A stretch of 35,827 bases of DNA from Dehalococcoidales bacterium (lineage in GTDB: Bacteria; Chloroflexota; Dehalococcoidia; Dehalococcoidales; Fen-1064), in NCBI GenBank assembly GCA_020342155.1, contig CP070842.1, positions 1,056,864-1,092,690 on the forward strand, written 5' to 3'. Shown here one piece after another: positions 1 to 8,232 of the stretch (its first letter is position 1; each line of letters opens with the position of its first letter). Below the pieces are notes generated by a model. That model ran no database searches. It saw only the letters and a list, made by a program, of their open reading frames with translations, and was not told where the DNA came from. Both the position numbers and the translations under genes were made by a program.

Positions 1-55
1 AGTCGGAGACAACCTGGCTGGGGTCTTAGGTGAAAGTATAGCAGGTCGAGCATCG

Positions 56-3000
56 ATGCAGGCACAAATTGAAGAGCACAATCTAGAGTGGAAGAAGGGT
101 CTCTGTGGTATCTGTCCCGCTGGATGCTGGGTGGAAGCCGGTTTAAATAATGGTATCCTGGTTGATATCAGACCGGATACCAGCCACACACTGGGGATGA
201 TTTGCCGGCGAGGCCAGCACGCACCAGAAATCGTCTATTCCGAGCACCGCCTCAAGTATCCCATGAAGCGAGTAGGACCGAAGGGGGTATACGACTTTGA
301 ACGTATTACCTGGGACCAAGCCTATAGCATCATCGTAGAAAACCTCAACCGGATTAAGGAAGAATCGGGGCCGGAGGCAGTGGCAATCTATACCGGGCGT
401 GGGGCCCAGGAGCTATCTTTGTGTGATATGTTCCAACCTAAAGGAGTGACAGTATCCTCAGCGTCAAACGTCCTTTTCCCATTCGGCTCACCGAATACTA
501 TGGGTGTGGGAGCACTCTGTTACGTATCACTCTACATGATTGCCCCTCTTGTTACCATGGGGAGGATGCAAACCAACATGTTCGCTGACATAGAGAATTC
601 CGAAATGGTAGTGGTCTGGGGCACAAATCCATCCACGGATTCACCTCCCATAGAAATGCTTCGGCTGGAAACAGCCGCCCAGCGAGGTGCCGATATCGTG
701 GTTATTGATCCCCGCCGTACGGAAACCGCGGTCCGAACTGATGCCCAATGGGTCCCTATTCGGCCCGGCACCGACGGTGCCCTAGCTCTGAGTATGATTA
801 AAGTGATGGTTGAAGACGACCTTTACGATGAAGATTTCGCTGAAAACTGGTGCCACGGTTTTGACGAGCTGGTGACCTACGTGCAGCACTTCCGCCCCGA
901 AGTCGTTGAAACTATCACAGGAGTACCGGCAGATACTATACGAGATTTGACTCACCGTATCTGCAACGCCAGCGGCGCCTCCCTGCTGATGTATACCGGC
1001 CTCGAATACTCTAATAGCGGTGCCCAGTCCGCCCGAGCTGTGCTAACTCTATTCGCTCTGGCCAACCAGCTGGATGTGCCCGGTGGTATCGGTCTTACCA
1101 TGCTGAACAGCGAGTTTCCCATCAACCGCTCCTGTAATCAAGAGAATCCTAACTTGGAGAAAGCGGTTGCTCGTAACGAGTTCCCTATCTATAGTAATTA
1201 TCGGGGCGAATCTCACGCCATCGGTCTCGTAAATTCAGTACTCGAAGGCAGTCCGTACCACATCCGTGGCTTGCTTATTCAAGGTGCTTCGATACTCACC
1301 TCCTGGCCACAGACTCCCATCTGGCGTGAAACCCTTTCCGGATTGGACTTTCTGGTCTGCATTGACCGCCAGTTTACGGCTGATGCCGCCTATGCTGATA
1401 TCGTCCTTCCGGCTACCACCATGTTCGAAAATGACTCATACATGGTCTACGGGCCTATTTTCCGATTACGAGAGAGAATAATCGAGCCTGTAGGGGAGGC
1501 CCGAAACGACTACCTTATCATGGCTGAGCTGGCAGAGCGATTGGGCTATGGTCATTTGTTCCCTCAGACCGAAGATGACATGCTTCGTTTCGCTCTGAAA
1601 GGTTCAGGCTACAGCCTGGAAGATGTCAAAGCCGGTGGTGGCTGGGTAAAGCTACCGATGCCAATGATGGAGTATAAGAAATGGCAGAAGGGGGGTTTAC
1701 GTTATGACGGCAAGCCGGGCTTTGACACCCCGACCGGTAAGTTTGAGATAAGGTCCACAATTCTTGAAGAATACGGCTATGAGCCATTGCCTAAGTACAT
1801 TGAGCCTACCGAAGGCCCTCTAAGCAATCCCCAGACAGCAGAAAAGTTCCCCCTGATTTTCAACTCCGGCGCTCGTCCCCAGACCGATTTTCGCTCCCAG
1901 CATCACGGCATCGGGAGCCTGCTAAAAGATAATCCTGAACCCACAGTAGAACTCAACCTTGAAGATGCCTCACAGCGGGCAATTCAGAGTGGTGACCTCG
2001 TGGAAGTCAGTACCCCCCGGGGTAAGGTACCATTTAGAGCCCGAGTCACCAGCGACATTGTCAAAGGAGCCATCGAGTGCAATTTCGGTGGGGGCACACC
2101 GGTAGGCCCTAAACCCTGGCAGGAGTGGAATGTTAATGAGCTGACGGATATCAACAACTATGATATCATCTCCGGCTTCCCGGTCTACAAGGCCCTCCTC
2201 TGCGACGTTGTTAAGATTGGCCAGGGAACACCGGAGAGTATTCCTGTGGTTCATCAACCAGAGGAATCGTGTGCCCTCAATACTGCTCTGCTTCCGAACC
2301 GGAAAAACAAGCCTGAAAGACGAATCTACCTTGACAATAACGCCACGACGCAGGTAGCCGATGAAGTACGGCAGGCCATGATACCTTATCTGGAGATGGA
2401 CTACGGCAACCCGTCCAGCATTCATGATTTAGGCAGGGATGCCCGTGAAGTTATCGAGAAAGCGCGCCGCCAGGTAGCCAAATTGATTAACGCCCGGCCA
2501 CGGAGGATTGTCTTCACCGGTGGAGGCTCTGAAGCAGACAACCTGGCCCTGAAAGGGGTCGCTTTTACCCAGCACAATAAGGGCAATCACATCATTACAA
2601 GCAGCATCGAGCACCCGGCTATTCTAGGCACATGTGAGTTCCTTGAGAGACAGGGCTACAAAATTACCTTTTTAGAGGTAGATAAAGATGGCTGGCTTGC
2701 GCCTGACAGTTTACGTAATGCCATCACAGCCGATACCATCCTCGTATCCATCATGATGGCTAATAACGAAGTAGGCACAATTCTGTCGATTAAGGAACTA
2801 TGCAGCATCACCCATGAGAGAGGCATTCTCTTCCATACCGATGCTGTTCAGGCCGTCGGTAAGATTAAGGTGGATGTAGAGGAACTAGATATTGACCTCT
2901 TGAGTCTCTCCGGCCACAAGTTCCATGGCCCGAAGGGTATTGGGGCCTTATATTTGAAGAAGGGTATAGTGCTGGAGCCAGTAATCCATGGCGGTAAGCA

Positions 3001-3472
3001 GGAGGCTGGACTACGCGCTGGTACGGAGAACGTTCCAGCTATCATTGGTCTTGGCAGAGCATCAGAACTAGCAGTGCAGACATCACTTGATTCTCAAGAG
3101 ATAGCCAGATTGCGAGACAAACTGGAGGACGAAATTAAGAAGCTGGTACCTAGCGCAAATTTGAACGGGCATAGGGAAAAACGGCTACCAAATACGCTTA
3201 ACTTGACTCTGCCAGGACTCCGTGGAGAATCTATTGTTCTGGCGATGGACCAGCATGGTATCTCGCTTTCCTCTGGTTCCGCCTGTAAGTCGGGCTCTCC
3301 TGAGCCCACACACGTACTCCTGGCCATGGGTAGGACTGAGGAGGAGGCTCATTGCTCGGTACGATTTTCACTTTCACACCACACCACGGAAAAGGATATT
3401 ACAGAAACAGTATCAGCACTAACACAAATACTTGAGGAAAAGTCCATCGTCCGGTTAATGCCGTGTAAATGA
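56..3472 (+). CDS. Molybdopterin oxidoreductase fused to a NifS/IscS-type cysteine desulfurase
   Basis: One uninterrupted 1138-residue frame holds two complete enzymes. Residues 1 to about 720 are a DMSO-reductase-family subunit. A [4Fe-4S] motif is seen at Cys17, Cys20, Cys24 and Cys50, a likely Mo/W ligand is Cys155 in GALCYVS, and the C-terminal domain contacting the dinucleotide cofactor follows (about 595-720). A linker of about 35 residues leads to a full cysteine desulfurase (about 756-1138) with YLDNNATT, the PLP lysine K955 in SGHKFHG, and the persulfide cysteine C1077 in SSGSACKSG. Known family role: cysteine desulfurases supply sulfur, and IscS with FdhD sulfurates the bis-MGD cofactor of formate dehydrogenase. 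I infer that the fused half serves the Mo/W site of the first half. The substrate of the oxidoreductase is not identifiable. The start is uncertain: the frame stays open to the window edge and no good ribosome site precedes this ATG. Confidence 0.9.
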   Translation: MQAQIEEHNLEWKKGLCGICPAGCWVEAGLNNGILVDIRPDTSHTLGMICRRGQHAPEIVYSEHRLKYPMKRVGPKGVYDFERITWDQAYSIIVENLNRIKEESGPEAVAIYTGRGAQELSLCDMFQPKGVTVSSASNVLFPFGSPNTMGVGALCYVSLYMIAPLVTMGRMQTNMFADIENSEMVVVWGTNPSTDSPPIEMLRLETAAQRGADIVVIDPRRTETAVRTDAQWVPIRPGTDGALALSMIKVMVEDDLYDEDFAENWCHGFDELVTYVQHFRPEVVETITGVPADTIRDLTHRICNASGASLLMYTGLEYSNSGAQSARAVLTLFALANQLDVPGGIGLTMLNSEFPINRSCNQENPNLEKAVARNEFPIYSNYRGESHAIGLVNSVLEGSPYHIRGLLIQGASILTSWPQTPIWRETLSGLDFLVCIDRQFTADAAYADIVLPATTMFENDSYMVYGPIFRLRERIIEPVGEARNDYLIMAELAERLGYGHLFPQTEDDMLRFALKGSGYSLEDVKAGGGWVKLPMPMMEYKKWQKGGLRYDGKPGFDTPTGKFEIRSTILEEYGYEPLPKYIEPTEGPLSNPQTAEKFPLIFNSGARPQTDFRSQHHGIGSLLKDNPEPTVELNLEDASQRAIQSGDLVEVSTPRGKVPFRARVTSDIVKGAIECNFGGGTPVGPKPWQEWNVNELTDINNYDIISGFPVYKALLCDVVKIGQGTPESIPVVHQPEESCALNTALLPNRKNKPERRIYLDNNATTQVADEVRQAMIPYLEMDYGNPSSIHDLGRDAREVIEKARRQVAKLINARPRRIVFTGGGSEADNLALKGVAFTQHNKGNHIITSSIEHPAILGTCEFLERQGYKITFLEVDKDGWLAPDSLRNAITADTILVSIMMANNEVGTILSIKELCSITHERGILFHTDAVQAVGKIKVDVEELDIDLLSLSGHKFHGPKGIGALYLKKGIVLEPVIHGGKQEAGLRAGTENVPAIIGLGRASELAVQTSLDSQEIARLRDKLEDEIKKLVPSANLNGHREKRLPNTLNLTLPGLRGESIVLAMDQHGISLSSGSACKSGSPEPTHVLLAMGRTEEEAHCSVRFSLSHHTTEKDITETVSALTQILEEKSIVRLMPCK

Positions 3473-3490
3473 GTCCGAAGATTTATCCTA

Positions 3491-4486
3491 CTATGAGGAA
3501 GGTACTGCTGTACTGTCATTTACCAGATATTGGACGCTGAACCATCGCCGCTCGTCGGTCCAGACATGCTCGACCTTTAATCCCGCAGCGACGGCTATTT
3601 GTTCAAATTCATCAATATTGTACTTATATGAACTCTCTGTCCAGATACTCTCGCCATGGGTAAAGGTAATGGTTACACCGTTCAGATGGACTGCTTGGTC
3701 TTTCAGGCTGACAAGGTGCATCTCGACCCGACCCTCCTTTGGATTGTAGAAAGCGCGGTGTTCGAAACACTCCAGACGAAAATCACAATCGAGTTCACGA
3801 TTGATCCGCTCCAGCATATTCAGGTTAAAAGCGGCGGTCACACCCTGGTCGTCGTTGTAAGCACTATGCAGCACGGCTTGGTCTTTCTTGAGGTCCACGC
3901 CGACAAGTATTCCACCATCTTGACCGCATATTGCTGCGATGTTCTCTAGGATACCCTTGACTCGAACAGGGTCCAGGTTGCCAATCGTAGAGCCTGGGAA
4001 ATAGACTACCCGACGTTTAAAAGTATGATTCACGGTAGGCAACTCGAAATTACCCGTAAAATCAGCACAGACGGGAAAAACGTCAAGTCCGGGATAATCC
4101 AGGGTAAGTCGCTCCGTTACACGTAATAACTGCTCGTGAGAAATATCAACGGGTATATAAGCTGTTAGGCGATACAGGTGGTCCAGAAGTATGCGTGTTT
4201 TGGTACTACTACCACTACCGTATTCAATAAGAAGAGCCTCTGGCCCGAGTAGCTTAGCCATTTCCTCGATATTGGTCTCCATGATGGTTACTTCCGTGTA
4301 TGGAATATAATACTCATCGAGGTTGCATATTTGCTCATACAGGCGAGACCCTTTATCGTCGTAGAAGTATTTACAGGGCAGTTCTTTCTGCTGTTTTCGC
4401 AGACCATCCAAGACATCTGCATAAAACTGCTCCAGACCAGGCTTGAAGTCATGCAACTGAATTTGTTTGTTCCCGCCTAAGCTCAT
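3491..4486 (-). CDS. egtD: L-histidine N-alpha-methyltransferase (EgtD family)
   Basis: A 331-residue SAM-dependent methyltransferase of the EgtD/DUF2260 family. EgtD trimethylates histidine to hercynine, the first step to ergothioneine. The family N-terminus (KYFYDDKGSRLYEQIC), the YYIPYTE segment and the SAM-binding loop IEYGSGSSTKTR are all readable, and the length matches the family (about 320). The frame is open 58 codons further upstream, but I place the start at the ATG at 4486. A purine-rich GGGGAGAAGG lies just upstream, the conserved family N-terminus begins there, and the extra residues look unlike the family. It converges on the fusion gene and is divergent from the DinB gene, sharing a 195-bp control region. 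No EgtB- or EanB-type sulfur-insertion enzyme is in the window, so the product may be hercynine or another methylated histidine. Confidence 0.85.
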   Translation of the reverse strand: MSLGGNKQIQLHDFKPGLEQFYADVLDGLRKQQKELPCKYFYDDKGSRLYEQICNLDEYYIPYTEVTIMETNIEEMAKLLGPEALLIEYGSGSSTKTRILLDHLYRLTAYIPVDISHEQLLRVTERLTLDYPGLDVFPVCADFTGNFELPTVNHTFKRRVVYFPGSTIGNLDPVRVKGILENIAAICGQDGGILVGVDLKKDQAVLHSAYNDDQGVTAAFNLNMLERINRELDCDFRLECFEHRAFYNPKEGRVEMHLVSLKDQAVHLNGVTITFTHGESIWTESSYKYNIDEFEQIAVAAGLKVEHVWTDERRWFSVQYLVNDSTAVPSS

Positions 4487-4537
4487 GCCCAGCCTTCTCC
4501 CCTTAAGCAATAACCTTGCCACGAGTTGATTGCACCT

Positions 4538-4565
4538 ATTATATACCATGTTACTAAACATACAA
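4538..4565 (-). promoter_or_regulatory. Candidate sigma70 promoter for egtD
   Basis: On the minus strand a perfect TATAAT (4543-4538) is preceded, with a 16-nt spacer, by TTGTAT (4565-4560). It lies about 50 bp upstream of the chosen egtD start, which supports that start over the longer frame because the promoter falls inside the extended frame. The -35 box is weak (3 of 6). Confidence 0.45.
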
Positions 4566-4595
4566 AGTACTGTTGCTGATCCGTTTCGATACAGG

Positions 4596-4624
4596 TTGAC
4601 AGAACCAGCCTGCCCGTGTAAATT
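4596..4624 (+). promoter_or_regulatory. Candidate sigma70 promoter for the DinB-family gene
   Basis: TTGACA at 4596-4601, a 17-nt spacer and TAAATT at 4619-4624 (4 of 6), about 57 bp upstream of the DinB start. It faces away from the egtD promoter, so the two genes have back-to-back promoters. Confidence 0.5.
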
Positions 4625-4681
4625 GTCCAGTACCATCTCAAACCAACAAGGACACTTCACCAGTAAGAAAAGGAGGTAAAT

Positions 4682-5209
4682 ATGGAGTGGAACGACCTGC
4701 TATCAGATGGCTACAACCGTATTGTTGATGTGCTGGAGAGAGTACTCAATGGTCTTACACAGGACGATTTAAACTGGCAGCCTCATCCTGACTGTAACAG
4801 TATTGGCTGGCTAGCCTGGCACCTGACACGGCAGCAAGATGCCCAGATATCATCACTAATGGGAGAGGAGCAACTCTGGACGAAAGACGAGTGGCACGCT
4901 AAGTTCAATCGCCCCGGCGACCCCAGAGACATCGGGTTCGGTAATACCCCTGAGCAAGTAGCGGCGTTTGAATCCCCAGAGGTAGACACCCTGCTCGATT
5001 ATAACCGGGCTGTAGTAGAGCGTTCGAAGGGCTACTTTAATGCGTTATCAAAGTCTGACCTCGACCGGGAACTCGATGAGACACGGTTCCAACCCATACC
5101 GACAGTCGGAGTGCGCCTCGTCAGCATCATGGATGACAGCGTGCTACACGCTGGTCAGGCAGCCTACGTGCGTGGTCTACGTCAAGGTAGAGGCTGGCAG
5201 CGTTATTAG
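4682..5209 (+). CDS. DinB-family (YfiT-like four-helix bundle) protein
   Basis: A 175-residue protein with the DinB/DUF664 pattern: an N-terminal helix, WLAWHLTRQQD with metal-ligand candidate His47, and a C-terminal LHAGQAAYVRGL with His156. Members of this superfamily are metal-binding bundles that include thiol-dependent transferases, and the same fold forms the N-terminal domain of EgtB. Here there is no sulfatase-like EgtB catalytic domain. A strong site AAAGGAGGT lies 5 nt before the ATG. It is divergent from egtD and converges with only 4 bp on the DUF3343 gene. The pairing with egtD suggests a role in low-molecular-weight thiol chemistry, but this is inference. The usual third ligand is not obvious, because residue 160 is Ala where some relatives have His. 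Confidence 0.75.
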   Translation: MEWNDLLSDGYNRIVDVLERVLNGLTQDDLNWQPHPDCNSIGWLAWHLTRQQDAQISSLMGEEQLWTKDEWHAKFNRPGDPRDIGFGNTPEQVAAFESPEVDTLLDYNRAVVERSKGYFNALSKSDLDRELDETRFQPIPTVGVRLVSIMDDSVLHAGQAAYVRGLRQGRGWQRY

Positions 5210-5213
5210 CACA

Positions 5214-5441
5214 TTATGTGTCGAGGGAATGCATATTGGCATATTCAACTTTTGCCTCATCGAGCATCAGTTTTATTTCCTCGCAGTAATTCCAATCAAA
5301 ACGCAGAGCAATGCCACAATCGCTGGAGAACTGACGCGGCGTGGGTATCAGCTTGATAGAATGACCTTCCGTCTTTAACAGCTTCTCTGCCCGCATAACC
5401 GATGAGGTTGTATAAAATAGAACAACACCATATTGTGTCAT
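5214..5441 (-). CDS. DUF3343 protein (putative Se/S carrier)
   Basis: A 75-residue protein of the DUF3343 type, seen in MTQYGVVLFYTTSSVMRAEK and a central PTPRQFSSDCGIALRF that carries the likely functional Cys. DUF3343 proteins occur beside selenium-trait genes and are annotated as putative Se/S carriers; their biochemistry is poorly known. The start overlaps the end of the upstream desulfurase gene by 4 nt, so the two are translationally coupled. It is the last gene of the minus-strand operon running yedE, tusA-like, desulfurase, DUF3343. Confidence 0.75.
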   Translation of the reverse strand: MTQYGVVLFYTTSSVMRAEKLLKTEGHSIKLIPTPRQFSSDCGIALRFDWNYCEEIKLMLDEAKVEYANMHSLDT

Positions 5442-6586
5442 GACTTGATAACCTTTGCGACTGCCTGTGTTGCTTCTTGAATATCGCTCACTGTGGTGAA
5501 AATCCCGGGTGCTAACCGTACTGTCCCCTCAGGAAATGTCCCCAAAGTTTTATGCGCCGCCGGAGTACAGTGTAACCCAACACGTGACAATACCCCATAT
5601 TCCTCGTCTAACCTTAATGCTATTTCTGAAACACTCTTTCCGGTAACTGTGAAAGAGACGATAGCGACCGAGCGTTCGGGGTCCAGAGTCCCGTATATCT
5701 TTACCCGTGGAATAATGGACAAACCATCAAGCAAAGCTTGGTTGAGCTCTTTCATATGTTCTCTGATTTCATTAATCGCCTTATCTTTAACCCATTTCAA
5801 GCCAGCGCCAAGACCAGCAATACCGACCAGGTTAGCCGTGCCACTCTCAAATTTATCAGGCAGGTCATTAGGTTGTTCCTCTGACTCAGAACGACTTCCC
5901 GTTCCTCCGCACATTAGTGGTTCAATCTTTGTGGTGTCAACATCATCAGCAATAACCAGCCCCCCGATACCTGGAGGCCCTTGTAGCTCCTTGTGTCCGG
6001 TGAATGCCAGCAGGTCAATCCCCATTGCCTGTATATCCATAGGAAGAGCTCCGGCTGTCTGAGCGGCATCCACCAGCAGCAAAGCACCAGCCTGGTGAGC
6101 GATAGAGGCAATCTCAGCAATCGGCAGCAGCGTTCCCACCACATTGCTGGCGTGAGTCATTACGACAAGTCTTGTATTAGAGTCAATCACTTTTATAAGG
6201 TCTTTGACGTCAAGAGTGCCGTCAGCAGCGCAAGCAACAATACTCAATCGAATATTCTGTTTTTCCAAATTGCGTAACGGGCGCATAACGGCGTTGTGTT
6301 CTATAGAACTGGTTACAACATGGTCACCAAGTTTTAATATCCCTCTGAGGGTCAGATTGATGGCATGGGTGGCACTACTGGTAAAAATTACCCGCATCGG
6401 GTCAGTGACGCCAAAGAAGTGTGCTATTTCTTCCCTGGTGTCATATACTGCCCGTGCCGCCGCAATGGAGAGCCGGTGCCCGGAGCGACCGGGATTACCC
6501 CCGGCGTGCTCGAGCACATCGGTCATGGCTCTTAATACCTCCGGTGGTTTTGGCCAGGATGTTGCTGCATTATCCAGATAAATCAT
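5438..6586 (-). CDS. Cysteine desulfurase / selenocysteine lyase-like aminotransferase class V
   Basis: A 382-residue PLP enzyme of the SufS-like cysteine desulfurase family. It releases sulfur from cysteine as a persulfide, and many relatives also act on selenocysteine. Visible marks are YLDNAATSWPKP at the N-terminus, SSIEHNA with the PLP-stacking His, K199 in TGHKELQGPPG as the Schiff-base lysine, and C340 in GLHCTPAAHKTLGT as the persulfide cysteine. It overlaps the TusA-like gene upstream and the DUF3343 gene downstream by 4 nt each. The order transporter, TusA, desulfurase, DUF3343 is the arrangement associated with selenium metabolism. It is distinct from the desulfurase domain fused to the molybdoenzyme at 56-3472, which has the IscS-type SSGSAC site. 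Confidence 0.9.
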   Translation of the reverse strand: MIYLDNAATSWPKPPEVLRAMTDVLEHAGGNPGRSGHRLSIAAARAVYDTREEIAHFFGVTDPMRVIFTSSATHAINLTLRGILKLGDHVVTSSIEHNAVMRPLRNLEKQNIRLSIVACAADGTLDVKDLIKVIDSNTRLVVMTHASNVVGTLLPIAEIASIAHQAGALLLVDAAQTAGALPMDIQAMGIDLLAFTGHKELQGPPGIGGLVIADDVDTTKIEPLMCGGTGSRSESEEQPNDLPDKFESGTANLVGIAGLGAGLKWVKDKAINEIREHMKELNQALLDGLSIIPRVKIYGTLDPERSVAIVSFTVTGKSVSEIALRLDEEYGVLSRVGLHCTPAAHKTLGTFPEGTVRLAPGIFTTVSDIQEATQAVAKVIKS

Positions 6587-6804
6587 TTTCTTATCAAGAG
6601 ATGAACGTCGTCTTCAGACCGTTCATCGACGCTTATTTCCCAGCCCAGGTTTTTAGCAATGCGTGATACATTCTCTCGAGCCGTGCTATTGTCGACAATA
6701 AGTTCAAGGGATCCCTCAGTGAGCTTTTGTAACGCCTGACGGGCCAGCATTGCCGGCTGCGGACAAGAAAGCCCGCGGGCATCTATAATATCTAATTCAC
6801 CCAT
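6583..6804 (-). CDS. TusA/YedF-like sulfurtransferase
   Basis: A 73-residue TusA/SirA-fold protein. The signature Cys-Pro-x-Pro is at Cys14 (ARGLSCPQPAML), the cysteine that carries persulfide in TusA. Next to a YedE transporter and a DUF3343 gene, such proteins are usually called YedF-like and linked to selenium use. It lacks the C-terminal DsrE-like domain of full-length YedF, so it is the minimal form. A near-perfect AGGAGGTAG site sits 4-5 nt before the ATG. It starts 11 nt after yedE ends and overlaps the desulfurase by 4 nt. Confidence 0.88.
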   Translation of the reverse strand: MGELDIIDARGLSCPQPAMLARQALQKLTEGSLELIVDNSTARENVSRIAKNLGWEISVDERSEDDVHLLIRK

Positions 6805-6815
6805 AAAACTACCTC

Positions 6816-7919
6816 CTACGTTTTGGCCTCCCGCATCGTCAGTCCAATGATAATGCAGATGACCAGTCCGACTATCACCGCTGCCGGACCAAAAGCGACG
6901 ACACCAGACGGCGAGCTGGCAATTGAGAAGGTATGAGCAAAGCCACCAGCGACAAGCATCCCGGCAAAGAACATGGCAGCATCGCCGTCACCTTCACCGG
7001 CCAGGAAGAGTTGACGTCCGGGACAACCGCCGGCCAGTGTGAAGGCAAGTCCGGCTAGCACCATGCCACCGAAATTCCAGAGACCGTCGGTGTGGGCTAC
7101 CGGCTGACCTTCAAAACCGGAGTTAAACTGGCCAAGTATGAGATTGGTGATAAAAGCAGTAGCAATCAGTGCCAGTATACCATTAAGCAGGTGATTATCA
7201 CGGAGAAGTATCATATCACGAATAGCACCGATTGTGCAGAAACGACTGCGTTGCGCCAGGAACCCAACGGCGAGTCCAACTACCAAGGCTACTGCTATAG
7301 GAGCGTACATGGCCCCGGGTCCTGATTCAGAGAGGAAAATAGGACCGGTAGGATTGCCAGAAGCGTCCCGGCCGAATTGTGGTTCGACTAACAGCAAGAC
7401 CAGCAAGAGAATCATAAAAGCCGGCATTATCCAGCCGAGTGTTTTTGGTGCCGGACGATTTCTGCCAAGACTGAATCCCATACGCAGGAAAACAATACCC
7501 AACCCGATACCGACTACCAGACCGCAAATACCCAGAATGGCGTTCCAGTCTCCCCCGGCAAGGCGTAGATAAGCACGCCAGGGACAGCCCAAGAATACCA
7601 GGGCACCAAACATAGCGAACATGCCAAGGAGAAAACGAACCAGAGGCGCTGAGCCAGTTCGGGGTTTAAATTCGCGGAAAAGGAGTGCTGCCGTAAAGGC
7701 ACCCAACAAGCCACCAATAATCTCAGGACGGATATACTGCACAACGCTGGTGTTGTGCAGACCCAGGGCTCCGGCAATATCACGGGTAAAACACGCCATG
7801 CAGACGCCCATGTTGCCTGGATTGCCCAGCCTAACCAGCACCGGGGCAAGGATACCTATAACAACGCCGGTGATAATCGGCCCCCAGCGCGAAGTTAGAA
7901 GGCGAAGAATCGAGGACAT
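6816..7919 (-). CDS. yedE: YedE-family putative selenium/sulfur transporter
   Basis: A 367-residue polytopic membrane protein of the YeeE/YedE family with about nine or ten hydrophobic segments. Family cysteines are visible in GVCMACFTRD, LGCPWRAYLRLAGGDWN, QRSRFCTIGAIRDM and LAGGCPGRQLFLAGEGDGD. The last block matches the YedE selenium-transporter subfamily rather than simple YeeE thiosulfate channels. It probably moves a sulfur or selenium species across the cytoplasmic membrane and feeds the downstream TusA-like protein. AAAGGAG stands 6 nt before the ATG. It heads the four-gene minus-strand operon. Which element it carries cannot be read from the sequence. Confidence 0.85.
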   Translation of the reverse strand: MSSILRLLTSRWGPIITGVVIGILAPVLVRLGNPGNMGVCMACFTRDIAGALGLHNTSVVQYIRPEIIGGLLGAFTAALLFREFKPRTGSAPLVRFLLGMFAMFGALVFLGCPWRAYLRLAGGDWNAILGICGLVVGIGLGIVFLRMGFSLGRNRPAPKTLGWIMPAFMILLLVLLLVEPQFGRDASGNPTGPIFLSESGPGAMYAPIAVALVVGLAVGFLAQRSRFCTIGAIRDMILLRDNHLLNGILALIATAFITNLILGQFNSGFEGQPVAHTDGLWNFGGMVLAGLAFTLAGGCPGRQLFLAGEGDGDAAMFFAGMLVAGGFAHTFSIASSPSGVVAFGPAAVIVGLVICIIIGLTMREAKT

Positions 7920-8232
7920 AAAAAGACTCCTTTCATCATGAATCTCACCCAGCTACATGGCGAAACTCATGAATGAAGGAGCTTCCTAGCTATTTAGGGG
8001 AAGAAACAACAGAGGTAATACTATGAGCATCCCACGCAGCTAAAAACGAGTAATGCGACACGCGCATTACGTTCACACTGGTTCAAACTCAGCGGTATGG
8101 TAGCATCACAGCGTTACCTCCTCTCACAATCAAATCAGATAAGCAGTCAGCCGATAGACATTATACAGGAAGCAAATTCTATATTCAACGCCTGCGAAGC
8201 CGACTGAATCACCTGTCTATAATCCTGCTAAT
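7920..8232. other. Intergenic region between the ferredoxin-subunit gene and yedE
   Basis: 313 bp without a convincing gene. It holds the 3' end of the minus-strand Mo-enzyme operon, its hairpin terminator at 8042-8070 and then the leader of yedE. I see no strong -35/-10 pair for yedE; a TATTAC at about 8010 on the minus strand is the best weak -10. No tRNA is recognisable. Confidence 0.5.
8042..8070 (-). terminator. Rho-independent terminator of the ligase/Mo-enzyme operon
   Basis: Read on the minus strand, an 8-bp perfect stem GTAATGCG/CGCATTAC (8070-8063 and 8057-8050) with a 5-nt loop is followed by TCGTTTTTA. This is the layout of an intrinsic terminator. It lies about 165 nt beyond the stop of the Fe-S subunit gene and before yedE, separating the two minus-strand operons. 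Confidence 0.7.

Noticed and set aside
2220..2330. The molybdoenzyme-desulfurase junction as a frameshift or lost-stop artefact
   Set aside because: Both domains are in the same frame with a normal hydrophilic linker and no sign of a disrupted start or ribosome site for a separate desulfurase gene; I therefore report it as a real fusion, with read confirmation still decisive.
5493..6062. A 189-codon plus-strand open frame
   Set aside because: It is antisense to the cysteine desulfurase gene, has no family resemblance and no ribosome site; it is a shadow of the real gene.
8040..8115. Possible selenocysteine tRNA: a long hairpin followed by a T-loop-like GGTTCAAAC near selenium genes
   Set aside because: No matching acceptor stem, D-arm or UCA anticodon arm could be assembled on either strand, and the hairpin is explained better as a minus-strand terminator with its T run.
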